Source: Mantis religiosa (lineage: Eukaryota; Arthropoda; Insecta; Mantodea; Mantidae). From it: a stretch of DNA of 64,000 nt. Below the pieces are notes generated by a model, which saw only the letters and a program-made list of their open reading frames with translations, was not told the origin of the DNA and did no database searches. Positions 36,050 to 46,159 of the stretch are shown one piece after another. A program made the position numbers and the translations under genes. Within the stretch, counting starts at the first letter, position 1. Each line of letters opens with the position of its first letter. The DNA lies in assembly GCA_030765055.1 (NCBI GenBank), contig CM060947.1:225704407-225768406 (forward strand), read 5' to 3'.

Positions 36050-37049
36050 NNNNNNNNNNNNNNNNNNNNNNNNNNNNNNNNNNNNNNNNNNNNNNNNNNN
36101 NNNNNNNNNNNNNNNNNNNNNNNNNNNNNNNNNNNNNNNNNNNNNNNNNNNNNNNNNNNNNNNNNNNNNNNNNNNNNNNNNNNNNNNNNNNNNNNNNNNN
36201 NNNNNNNNNNNNNNNNNNNNNNNNNNNNNNNNNNNNNNNNNNNNNNNNNNNNNNNNNNNNNNNNNNNNNNNNNNNNNNNNNNNNNNNNNNNNNNNNNNNN
36301 NNNNNNNNNNNNNNNNNNNNNNNNNNNNNNNNNNNNNNNNNNNNNNNNNNNNNNNNNNNNNNNNNNNNNNNNNNNNNNNNNNNNNNNNNNNNNNNNNNNN
36401 NNNNNNNNNNNNNNNNNNNNNNNNNNNNNNNNNNNNNNNNNNNNNNNNNNNNNNNNNNNNNNNNNNNNNNNNNNNNNNNNNNNNNNNNNNNNNNNNNNNN
36501 NNNNNNNNNNNNNNNNNNNNNNNNNNNNNNNNNNNNNNNNNNNNNNNNNNNNNNNNNNNNNNNNNNNNNNNNNNNNNNNNNNNNNNNNNNNNNNNNNNNN
36601 NNNNNNNNNNNNNNNNNNNNNNNNNNNNNNNNNNNNNNNNNNNNNNNNNNNNNNNNNNNNNNNNNNNNNNNNNNNNNNNNNNNNNNNNNNNNNNNNNNNN
36701 NNNNNNNNNNNNNNNNNNNNNNNNNNNNNNNNNNNNNNNNNNNNNNNNNNNNNNNNNNNNNNNNNNNNNNNNNNNNNNNNNNNNNNNNNNNNNNNNNNNN
36801 NNNNNNNNNNNNNNNNNNNNNNNNNNNNNNNNNNNNNNNNNNNNNNNNNNNNNNNNNNNNNNNNNNNNNNNNNNNNNNNNNNNNNNNNNNNNNNNNNNNN
36901 NNNNNNNNNNNNNNNNNNNNNNNNNNNNNNNNNNNNNNNNNNNNNNNNNNNNNNNNNNNNNNNNNNNNNNNNNNNNNNNNNNNNNNNNNNNNNNNNNNNN
37001 NNNNNNNNNNNNNNNNNNNNNNNNNNNNNNNNNNNNNNNNNNNNNNNNN
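36050..37049. other. Assembly gap, 1000 N
   Basis: Exactly 1000 N, most likely a fixed-size placeholder and not a measured distance. Open frames spanning it are meaningless. Confidence 0.98.
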
Positions 37050-37984
37050 AGAGCAGAGTGTGGAAAAATACGAAGCAAACCCGCACCAATTACATTGCAG
37101 ACCAATAATCGTAAACCAATAAGTGGACACAATAACAAAGCCGCCTTGAGCACAAGCCTGGAAAGTTTCAAAATAATTACATATAAAAAGTGTATCTTAT
37201 TGGGCAGTTGCCGCAGATGTGGTATAAGATTAGCTGGTTCCAAATAACAAAAGTACTTTTGTGTTCATTAAAACACAGCAGCATCAAACAGGAGCACTTG
37301 GAGTTGGGAGCATATAAAATAAAACAGACTTAAAATAAGGAAAACCTAATGCACTGGATTGCAATGGTTCCGTACGTTTGTAACGTATTTTCAATGTCCT
37401 TAGAATAAAATCTCAAACTCAATATAAATAGTTTCTTCTTCCTTTACTTATTTTACGCCACTTTTAACTGCATAAGCATATCACGATGGATTTGTTAGGA
37501 GATATCTATACTATAATAGTCTTACTACATCGCATGTCGATATAAGACTCAGTGATTGACAACTGTAGCTCTGCTCCTATAGGTAAGGGGAGGGCAGCTT
37601 CAACAGGTATCCGCAGAGACCGTAGTGTTAGGCAACTGTGCTTCAAGCAAATGACTGGTCGCCAGCTTCACCATTATTTGTTTTGTTACAAAGATGACAT
37701 AAAACTGGCAAAAGATTAGAACGGAATTTAACCTTGAATGTCACAAAGGTGTCTAAATGTCACAAAATGTGGGCCATTTGTAAGCTACCGGCGATTCTGG
37801 TAGTAGACTGTTTTGGGAAAGCCGACCGACCACTCTTCACAGAAAGAAAATCAATCGGCACGCACGCCGTAACGGCCGTTCGACCCTTTGGCCACTCAAT
37901 TTCAATATACGTCTTGTTGAAAACACCCGAGTTACAGTAAATTCCTTACAGTTGGGCCATACGGTGTTCAAACTCGTGCCTCCA
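37050..37984. other. Unassigned DNA
   Basis: Nothing recognised. Confidence 0.45.
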
Positions 37985-38370
37985 TCTTCCTTATATTCCA
38001 TTCCTCTAATGCATTTTCTGTTAATAGTTTTGGTAATTTTTCCTTATTTATTCTTTAAACACGGTGTACCCAGTTTTCTTTGTTTGGGTTAAATCTTTTT
38101 AGAAATTTAAAGTTCTAATTCGTCCCTTATTTGCTGGCAATATTTAAATTCAGGAAAGAGTAATTTCTTTCTATTCAAGTTTTCTTTTCTGCTTCTTAAT
38201 TAGGTTCCACATTTCATTTGAATATAAAAGTACGTGAACTGTCATTATACAAATTGTGCCTATATCTCCTACCTACCCTTCTTGTAGCCTTCTTATTGTG
38301 CCACACATGATGTTGCATTAATGGAGTTTATTTATGTCTCTATTTTTTCCTTTTGAATTAGCAGCTATAT
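37985..38370 (-). pseudogene. Heavily decayed LINE C-terminal fragment
   Basis: On the minus strand a KEIMTVHVLLYSNEMW-like piece near 38250-38190 corresponds to the K-x-MAVP-x-LLYGSE-W block of the LINE fragments at 29186-29700 and 30916-31455. Other residues of the same order follow in mixed frames. Stops are frequent. The call is based on this block and its spacing. Confidence 0.45.
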
Positions 38371-38931
38371 AAACCCTAAGTTTCTAAACATTGTAACCTA
38401 TACCACGATGCTCTAATTTATTACATCTTTATTTTAATGTTACAGAGTCCTATTCCATATTCTTTTCAGTTACCGTAAGCGTTAGTCTGACGTGAGTGTG
38501 ACATGCTCTGCTCATGCGCACGTTTGCTGTAAACGGACACGTTATAGATACAGACACCATTTAAAATGAGACTTCACCGTTAGCATTTCTCTTACAAAAT
38601 GACCCAAAAAAGATTAAGCTTTACCATTAATGATGATCTAATATTACTGCGGGAGGAAAGTTCAACAAACCTATATTAAAATCCAACTGTATGGAAAAAA
38701 AATAGTTGCAAATATAGTAGCTGCAGCTGGAAAAGAGGTTTGCCTTCCGTACAATAAAGCAGGACATGGATCACCTTCTCATGCTCTACCATGTACCTAA
38801 AAGGCCCAATTGCTCCGCTATCTTCAATTATACATTATGTGCATTATATAGCAATTTATTTCTTTTAGCCAGCTGTCAGTCAGCCATGTTAGGTTAGCCA
38901 GACTTGTTAATAAGTGACCTCTATTTCTAGA
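38371..38931. other. Unassigned DNA
   Basis: Nothing recognised. Confidence 0.45.
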
Positions 38932-39239
38932 TACGAGGGCTGTTCAAAATAGGACGATCATAATTATTATATAATTTATATAATTATTTATATAATTATT
39001 ATTATTTTATTTTTTCGCGCTAAAGTTCAATCTTATTATATTCTGTTAGCTTAATGTAAAACAAACACGCCGCAGCAGTTTCATTATTGGTACTCCTACT
39101 TCCCGCCTGTGACAGCCAGTGGAGAAATGCATCGCATTCAAGGGAGACTATTTTGAGAAGGACCATCAAAATTATGAGGCTGAGTAAACGTACGTTGTCA
39201 AAAACAATTGTGATCATACTTTATTGAACAGCCCTCGTA
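38932..39239 (+). mobile_element. Mariner-derived MITE
   Basis: 308 bp with TIR TACGAGGGCTGTTCAA at the left and the matching TACGAGGGCTGTTCAATAAA on the minus strand at the right. Its left part (TTATTATATTCTGTTAGCTTAATGT..., written in pieces here) matches the left non-coding end of the mariner at 32178-33081. Its right part (GCATTCAAGGGAGACTATTT) matches that mariner's right end. Everything between, the transposase, is deleted. An AT-rich TATAATT repeat has been added near 38966-39005. Confidence 0.9.
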
Positions 39240-39379
39240 TTATATTGTTCGTTGCTCTGGCTATTACTCATAAATATGAAGAAGATACACCAGAAATTGC
39301 TTCCAAATCAGACTGTTGGGATATGCTAGGCGCCAAAGATATATGCACAAACCTTTAACTCCTGAAATAGTAAATGTAC

Positions 39380-39565
39380 TAGTTGTGGAGCTGTTAGTGA
39401 TGAACATGGGGAGAGATTCCATCAGGACATTTCTGTTATGGAACAAAGATATCAGAGCCGTTGGAATAAAGTAATGCTTGCGGATTACTGTTGGTTCTTG
39501 TATAGGGATTCTGTGGAACTCCATCACTAGAGCCAAGCTAAAAGACGAAGTCAATAGGCCACCAC
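39380..39565 (+). pseudogene. Repeat-associated coding fragment (DEHGERFHQD type)
   Basis: In one plus-strand frame: AVSDEHGERFHQDISVMEQR, then KVMLADYCWFLYRD and LHH followed by a stop near 39530. This D/E-HGERFHQDI...YQ-x-W...MLADYCW-x-L-x-RD block recurs in many arthropod genomes in repeat-derived predicted proteins. I recognise the block but not a named transposon family for it. It is 5' truncated and the frame is broken on both sides. Confidence 0.6.
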
Positions 39566-39761
39566 ATGATTCTCTTCAGACACGACTATCTGCGAAGTAT
39601 TTTTCCAGCAATTTAGAACTCTTAGCACTTAATTACCAGTTAAAAAATCAAATGCACTTTCATTGTTGTTGGCATGTATGCAATTAAAATGTATCCCTTT
39701 CTCTCAATCCGTTAATATGTAATACTTCCACCTTGTGTATATCATAGAAACTAGAGCTAAT

Positions 39762-39809
<48 letters not shown>

Positions 39810-40154
39810 CCCAGTGTTATTTGTTTTCCAATTTCCACACCTGCCTCTAGAAATGGCTACACAAATCCATTCTTCAACACTGCAACGCTATTCCTTTGCT
39901 TCAGCGGAAAGGTGTTTCATTATTCCATTATGTTGAGTTACAACTATTTCTTTTAGTTCTTTCAACATACTTTATAGAATAACATTGATGCATTTGTTGA
40001 AAAAAATATTACCTCGAAACTAACAAATTTGTTCAGTTTCGAGCTTACATGCTCACTTAGTTTAGATAAGGTCTCAAATTGTGTGTTAAAGTACAACTAC
40101 AAATACTTTTAGCCATTGACAGTTTTTAAAGGTTGAAATGACACTCAAATGAGC
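39566..40154. other. Unassigned DNA with (TA)n
   Basis: Only the (TA)n array at 39757-39806 is notable. Confidence 0.5.
39757..39806. repeat. (TA)n microsatellite
   Basis: About 24 TA units with one interruption. Confidence 0.95.
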
Positions 40155-40315
40155 CCAGGGTCCTCAAAGTTTCGAGTTAGCCGACATTCACCTTTCAGGA
40201 TAAGGGAAATCCCCGGAGAAAACCTTATTCAGATAACTCACCTTGGCCAAGATTCTAACTCGGTACCTCTTGAACGTGAGGCAGACACGCTACCACCTAC
40301 GCTACACAAGTGGGC
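40155..40315 (-). mobile_element. tRNA-derived SINE (family C), 5' half
   Basis: On the minus strand: GTAGCGTAGGTGGTAGCGTG (A-box region), GCCTCACGTTCAAGAGGTACC, GAGTTAGAATCTTGG (degraded B box), then GAGTTATCTGAATAAGGTTT and CTCCGGGGATTTCCC. The order matches the well-preserved family-C copy at 63241-63493. Confidence 0.7.
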
Positions 40316-41114
40316 AACTGAGTGATCCTTTCAATTATTGTATTGTTTTGAAATATAATCCGACATGAATCCTGTTAGAAATCTCTCAATGATGTTTTAA
40401 ATTGGCAAGCCTGTACGGCGTTCATAATTTTTAGTACACGTTGGCATATTTCCTTTATAAATTGAAATCCGCCGCAAGACAATGGCTGTATTGGAATTAA
40501 AAATTCTAATTATTACTATCAAATAAACATTAAATTACAGTAAAAGAAGTACTGGAAACATGTTTTTTCTGGCAATTAACATGGTAAAAAAGCAGTTTTG
40601 CTACATGGATACAAAAAGACAGAACAATATAAAATAAGCCTAAGGCATAAAAAGGCAAAATAAAAAGCTTTGGATAATGTATGCTAAATCATATCTCTCA
40701 TGTCTATACACTTCGGATTTCCTTTTTTTTTTTCAGATAAACGATAAAAAGTTTTTATGTATAGAGCTCATTTTGTTAGACAAAGTCACCCACGATTTGC
40801 AGTCACCCGCGATGTTTTTTCAGAACAATAAAACCTCGCATTGCTTTGGTTTGAATATTTAAGCTAAAATGAACATAAAAATTAACTACTAACGAAATAT
40901 GTGTAAAGAGTGTATCAACAAGAGTTCCCTGTCTTTAGCATGTGATGGCTTCCATTGATATTGATTTATAGCTGTCATTTTTTTCATGTGGTTACAGTGC
41001 TTTTGAAAAATAACCATGGAACGTTAAAGAATTCAGAAATTATGAAAATTTATCATCAAAATCGATCATTCTCTCTATCAATGGAGAAAGATACTAGGCT
41101 CTTCTTATAAAGGC
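40316..41114. other. Unassigned AT-rich DNA
   Basis: Nothing recognised. Confidence 0.45.
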
Positions 41115-41440
41115 CTCCATTGGATGGTATTGATCTCAGAAACATCTGGTTCCAACAAGATTGTGCCCCATGTCATACTACTCTCGAAACAATCGATCTG
41201 CTGAAGAGAAAGTTCAGAGGCTTCATTTCCCGTGGTGGTGATGTTAACTGGCCCGCGAGATTATGTGGTTTAATGAGTTGGATTACTTCTTGTGGGGTTA
41301 TGTTAAATCTCAAGTTTATGCCAATAAGCCGGAAACAGTAAATGATTTTATGAATGACATTACGCATGTTATTCGTGAAGTTGGACCTAATTAACGTTCG
41401 TCTGGCATTGAAAATTGGTTCAACCATATAAGCGCAACCC
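41115..41440 (+). pseudogene. Tc1/mariner-superfamily transposase C-terminal fragment
   Basis: RNIWFQQDCAPCHTTLETID carries the second Asp of a DDE core. GGDVNWPAR follows, and after a frameshift near 41262 come LDYFLWGYVKSQVYANKPETV and IENWFNHI. The spacing between the second and third Asp is about 40 residues. That is longer than mariner's 34 and fits the IS630-like group with NGDVNWPPRSCDLTPLDFFLWG-type ends. N-terminus and TIRs were not found. It is a different family from the D34D mariners in this window. Confidence 0.8.
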
Positions 41441-44281
41441 AACTAAGTCACGGTGTCCACTTAACTAATGTTCCGTTCCCCACCGTAATGAAATTAATTA
41501 AGTTCTAAAATAAAAAGAAGTAAATCTCTATCATTTTTAGAACCTGTTTTATTTAAGTTCAAAGATAGGACAAATTTGTTGAAAGACCATTTACTTATGG
41601 GATAACGTCACGTAATAAAATCCACAATGCACTCGTTTTTCAGATTTATTTTTATCGTCTGCTCACGTACTTTTAACAAAAATTGTGAGAATGTAGACTC
41701 ATTCAAGATATTTTAATGGATAACTTTAAAATATGCTGTTGTTAAAATTAATAGTTTATGTAATTTCTTGTTGCTGCAAGCAACAGATAAACTGCTATTA
41801 GAGATGAGAGTGGACGATGCTGTTGTAGACATTTTTGTAGGTTCTGGATTCCGTAACTTGTCGATTATTCTCAAAAGATCGTTCTAATTTTAAGGCATGG
41901 TTGGAGTATGGATGATTTAATGATGTTATACTTATTAATCTTTGTTCACTAAAAATTTGTTAACGTCGATGTTAATTACCAGGACCACACCAGCATCCAC
42001 TGTGCCGTGATTTAATTCAGTTCTCTTATATCCCAGTAAATCTAGTAACATATCGCTTTTAAAATTTGTCTGGGCCGCAACCTCGGGACAATAGGCTAGC
42101 GCCAAACAATCTAAGCCACACAGAAAGACACTCTTTCGTGGATTCCTATATGACGTATGCGAATTTTTGGTCAAAGGTGTTATGTGCGAAATTACTCTTC
42201 ATTAAGAATTAACATTAAAACCGGCAACTAAATTTGTATTTACAACACTGAGCGGAAGCCAGAGATATCAGCAGGTAGTCCAATTATAAGGAAACCGTTG
42301 CTTATCGAGACCATGGGCTAAATAGTGTGCGACTTTGAATAGCAGATGCTATAACTGCTCTCAACGAACCACATAGAAACTCTTTTTCGATGATTAGTAT
42401 GATAATTACTTAAGTTTACGTACTTAACTTTATGGTGGTACTATTTATCACATAAAGTTCGTGCTGTAAGTCTCTCCTACAGCCTTCACTTGTGAATAAT
42501 TACATTCTGATTGCGTGCCAAGTTTCCATTATTGCATCACTTCCTGGAAACTTGTGCTCAAAATTATGATTAACAACTTACTTTAAAGTTTTTTCAGCTT
42601 TCTTTTATGAAGGAGTCGGATCGATGAGAGCAGATGGATTGGTCAGCGTTGCATGCTGGTTTCGGTAGGAGGCTAATTCTATTTCAATTAGATATACTTC
42701 TTCCAGCCTGATTATAATGACGCATGGAAGTACACTGTTCTTATTCTGAGATTGCTGGATTTTATTCGATATTTCTATCCAAATCTGCATTTTGTGAGAA
42801 CATGTATCGACACTAAACACCTGAAGAGGTAGGATCACTAAAAATAAATCTTCCTAAATCTATTAAACATGTGATATTATTCTGGTAGCAATCAAACCAT
42901 TATCTATGTGCCAAATAGCAATAGCTTGACACAGTTATGGAAAGTAAATAACTGAGTTACAATATAACTTCACTCATATGTCCTAAAAGAGAGACAGCTA
43001 AAATAAGGTATAAATGAATGTTCTTTTGAAGCTAAAAGTGTTCCTTTAAATTACTCGAAATAAATCTGTAGTATTTATAAAGTGTGCAATAAATTAAACA
43101 CACGTCATAATGATCTAAATTTCTCACATTTTATCAGTACCCACTGCTAATCAGTAACAACTCTACGGTACGTGTGAGGTTGTGATTCTCGTCATCTGTT
43201 GTGTTTTTTGTGATTTTTATTGGTCGATAGGCGAGTGTCTCCTTATTCATCACGATTTTCTTTCCGTCAGATGCATTTAATTCCGTTTCCCCTCATATTT
43301 GTAGATGTGCTTCAGTGGCGGATATATGAGGTGAATTGTTGCTCAAAAAATGGAGTATCGCGGTGGAAGTAGAGGAGTGCTTGTTCGACGGGTCGTTCAT
43401 ATTTTCCATATGCAGCTATAGAGGGTACAAAGTAGGACGAGCGTTTTAACGTTCCTTTTACCTCACTTCTGTGATTCCTTCACTTCCGACGTTCCATAAT
43501 GGGTAACCTCAAGGGGTCTTATTTAATTAAGTGTGTCACATGTCTTCATCCTTTGCACAACCCTAAAGCTAACCGTTAATCATAATTTAAAAAAAAATCA
43601 AGAGTACGCATATCTTACACTGGTTCAAAATTTGTTACTCTTACAAGTGCTTACAAGGAACTATCACTATGCTCACTTATACACGTTTGATAGTTTAAGG
43701 GCGTCATCTCCGCTCTATGCGTGGCCTGTGTTCCACAAATTAGGTGCGAGTATAACTGCAAGTACCCCAAAAGAATACAAAATACGTAGGAACATATAGC
43801 CATAAAAGCACAGTATTGTACGGCAGGGATTGTTTACGCTTGACGGCCACGGTCTAGCAATGGCATATTAAAGAGCGCCGCACCCTACAAAAGAACCAGA
43901 GCTGACGAGGAATGTCCAGCAACTACTTGCAAGTGGTCGCATGGGGGACTTACCAGGCTTTAGTTTTGCACGTTGCCTTTCTAATCCGCAGCAGATTTGG
44001 TGCAAGTGATTGATATACAGCAGGCATTATACGATCAAATTTGCAGGTACGTAGCGGTGTGAGTACAGTGATAGCAACAATGTTTTTCGAAAATATTAAT
44101 GCCTTGCCCAACATGACTACTATTTTGTACTGCAACAGTACGGATACGGTATACAAAACTATGCATTGTTTACCCTAATAAGCATAATCTGGAAATAAAT
44201 ATTTTATATACTTCACACATGGGAAACATGATATTGATCAGAAAATGTACAACTTAAAAAAATACGTATAATTCAACAAAA
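41441..44281. other. Unassigned AT-rich DNA, 2.8 kb
   Basis: No gene, RNA or repeat recognised. Open frames up to 89 codons lack motifs. Confidence 0.45.
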
Positions 44282-44582
44282 TACGAGGGTGGTCTTCAAT
44301 ATGAAGATGGCAGCACTCGTGAATAAAGGGTAGTGAATTTCGTTGTTCAACTGTTGACAGTTACTCACCAAAGTTTCAGCCATTTTGGACGCTCAGTTAT
44401 TATGTAAAAGTCGTTTGAGTGAGCTGATGTGAGTGTTTTTATGAAAATGGACAAAATCGAGTATCGTGCTCTCATTAAATATTTGCTTTGCAGAGGCAAT
44501 ACCCCACGCAAATCAAACATGAGTTGGATTATTTGTATGGAGACTATGCACCATCATTTACCACAATGTTAATGTCAGAGCT

Positions 44583-45008
44583 TCTAATCCCATTAGTCCT
44601 GGACCCGTAGGACCCGGGCCTCCTTAGACCAGGGAGTTACCCAGCTGTCATAAAAGGGCACCCGGCGCCTCCGTGGAGCTTTCCATAGGACAAGACCTAG
44701 AGACTAACAAGTCTGGTCCTATGGATTCAAGACGGGATGGAAGTGGATACGCAACTTACGCGCGCCAACTCCAAAATGGGAAGGCTACCGATATGACCTA
44801 GGTGGGCCAACCTGGTGATCTAGCACACCTTCTATTAGCTATGCTGGCTAATACGCGGGAATATTAATGGCTTCCCTCTACCCCGTCCAGAGACGTACCT
44901 GATCACACACGGGTATCGAGAACCACTGCCCCCTAGAGTCCAGCCCAATCCGAACAACTCCCAATCAGGGTGCGACTCGAATGTTCGGCCCGAGGTTCCA
45001 GTTAAATT
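44583..45008. mobile_element. GC-rich insertion of unknown origin in mariner
   Basis: The transposase reading stops near 44580 and resumes near 45010. In between is GC-rich DNA unlike its neighbours and without a coding signature. It contains a perfect 9-bp-arm hairpin, CCATAGGAC ... GTCCTATGG (44683-44724), with further pairing inside. No SINE boxes, TIRs or certain TSD were seen. It could be a non-autonomous element or a piece of a LINE or other repeat. The borders are inferred from the host mariner frame. Confidence 0.5.
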
Positions 45009-45800
45009 TTAGGCAGTTGAATTTAAACGTGGCCGCAAGAGCTTGGGAGACGATGAACATTCGGGACGTCCAAAACCTGCAACTAGCGACGAAAACATCG
45101 CCAGAGTTCACCAAATGGTACTAGATGACCGCCGAATTAAACTGAATGAGATAGCAGAGGCTATGAACACGTCGAAAGAACGTGTTTGTCACATATTAAA
45201 TCAACATTTAGACATGAGAAAGCTGTCCGCGCGTTGGGTGCCGCGTTTGCTCACGTTAGACCAAAAACGTGCTCGAATGAACATTTCCAGCGCTCTGTTG
45301 GCGCAGTTTAAGCGCAATAAATCCAAGTTTTGGCACCGATTAATTACTGTAGATGTAACTTGGATACAGCATTATCCATTATACCCCCCCCCAAATATAT
45401 ATATAGTCGAAACAGTGGACTGCAGATGTGAACCGGCCCCCAAAAGAGCAAAAATTCTTTCTTGGCTGAGAAAATGATGGCGACTACTTTTTGGGATAGT
45501 CATGGAGTTATTTTAATCGATTATCTTCAAAAAGGAAAAAACATTACAGGAGCATACTACGCATTATTACTTCACAAGCTGAAGGGAGAAATTGCGGGAA
45601 AACGGCCACATTTGCAGAAAAAGAAAATTCTGTTTCGACAAGACAACACACCATCTCACACCTCAGCGGTTGTAGTGGCGAAAATCCACGAATTACGGTT
45701 TCAACTGCTTGACTATCCGCCTTACTCACCAGATATAGCCCCAAGCGACTTCTTTATGTTCCCTTATCTGAAGATTGCGATTGGAGGACAGATTTTCGTC

Positions 45801-45811
45801 AAATAAAGAGG
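45801..45811. repeat. TSD of LINE, left copy
   Basis: AAATAAAGAGG, identical to 50306-50316. It is mariner coding sequence (SSNKE-like) duplicated on LINE insertion. Confidence 0.9.
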
Positions 45812-46159
45812 ACCAGCAGACCAGCAGAAGAGTCGAGTCGTCCAGGTTTTCCTGGACGGAGTGTATGCTGCCCAGCACCTAGCCGCTTTTAGCGTCTTTA
45901 TCTGGGCAGTGTAGAAGAATTTTTAATGTCACAGGCGATTGTTTTGGGCAGTGGATATGTCTAGCCTTGGTGAGCGCCGTCGCCCCGTGAAGGGGGGATG
46001 CGCCAATCCTGGCTGCGCTCTTCCGCCTGCTGGGAGGCTTCTGAGCACAGTCCGCTAAACAGGCTAGAGGGAAAGGATCCGTGTTACTGTATAAGGTATT
46101 TCCTAGCCCATTACTGGGCTGAGGAAGTTGGAGTCAGGGGAATGTGGCCCTGTTCAGTG
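45812..46159 (-). other. LINE 3' UTR and CTG-rich terminus
   Basis: Shared with 62125-62470 at high similarity by eye, including CTGCCCAGATAAAGACGC and the CCAGCAGACCAGCAG repeat (plus strand) at the end. In the second copy the terminus is expanded to (CAG)n. Confidence 0.8.

Noticed and set aside
35590..37247. Several open frames of 360-510 codons across 36050-37049
   Set aside because: They exist only because the N gap contains no stop codons.
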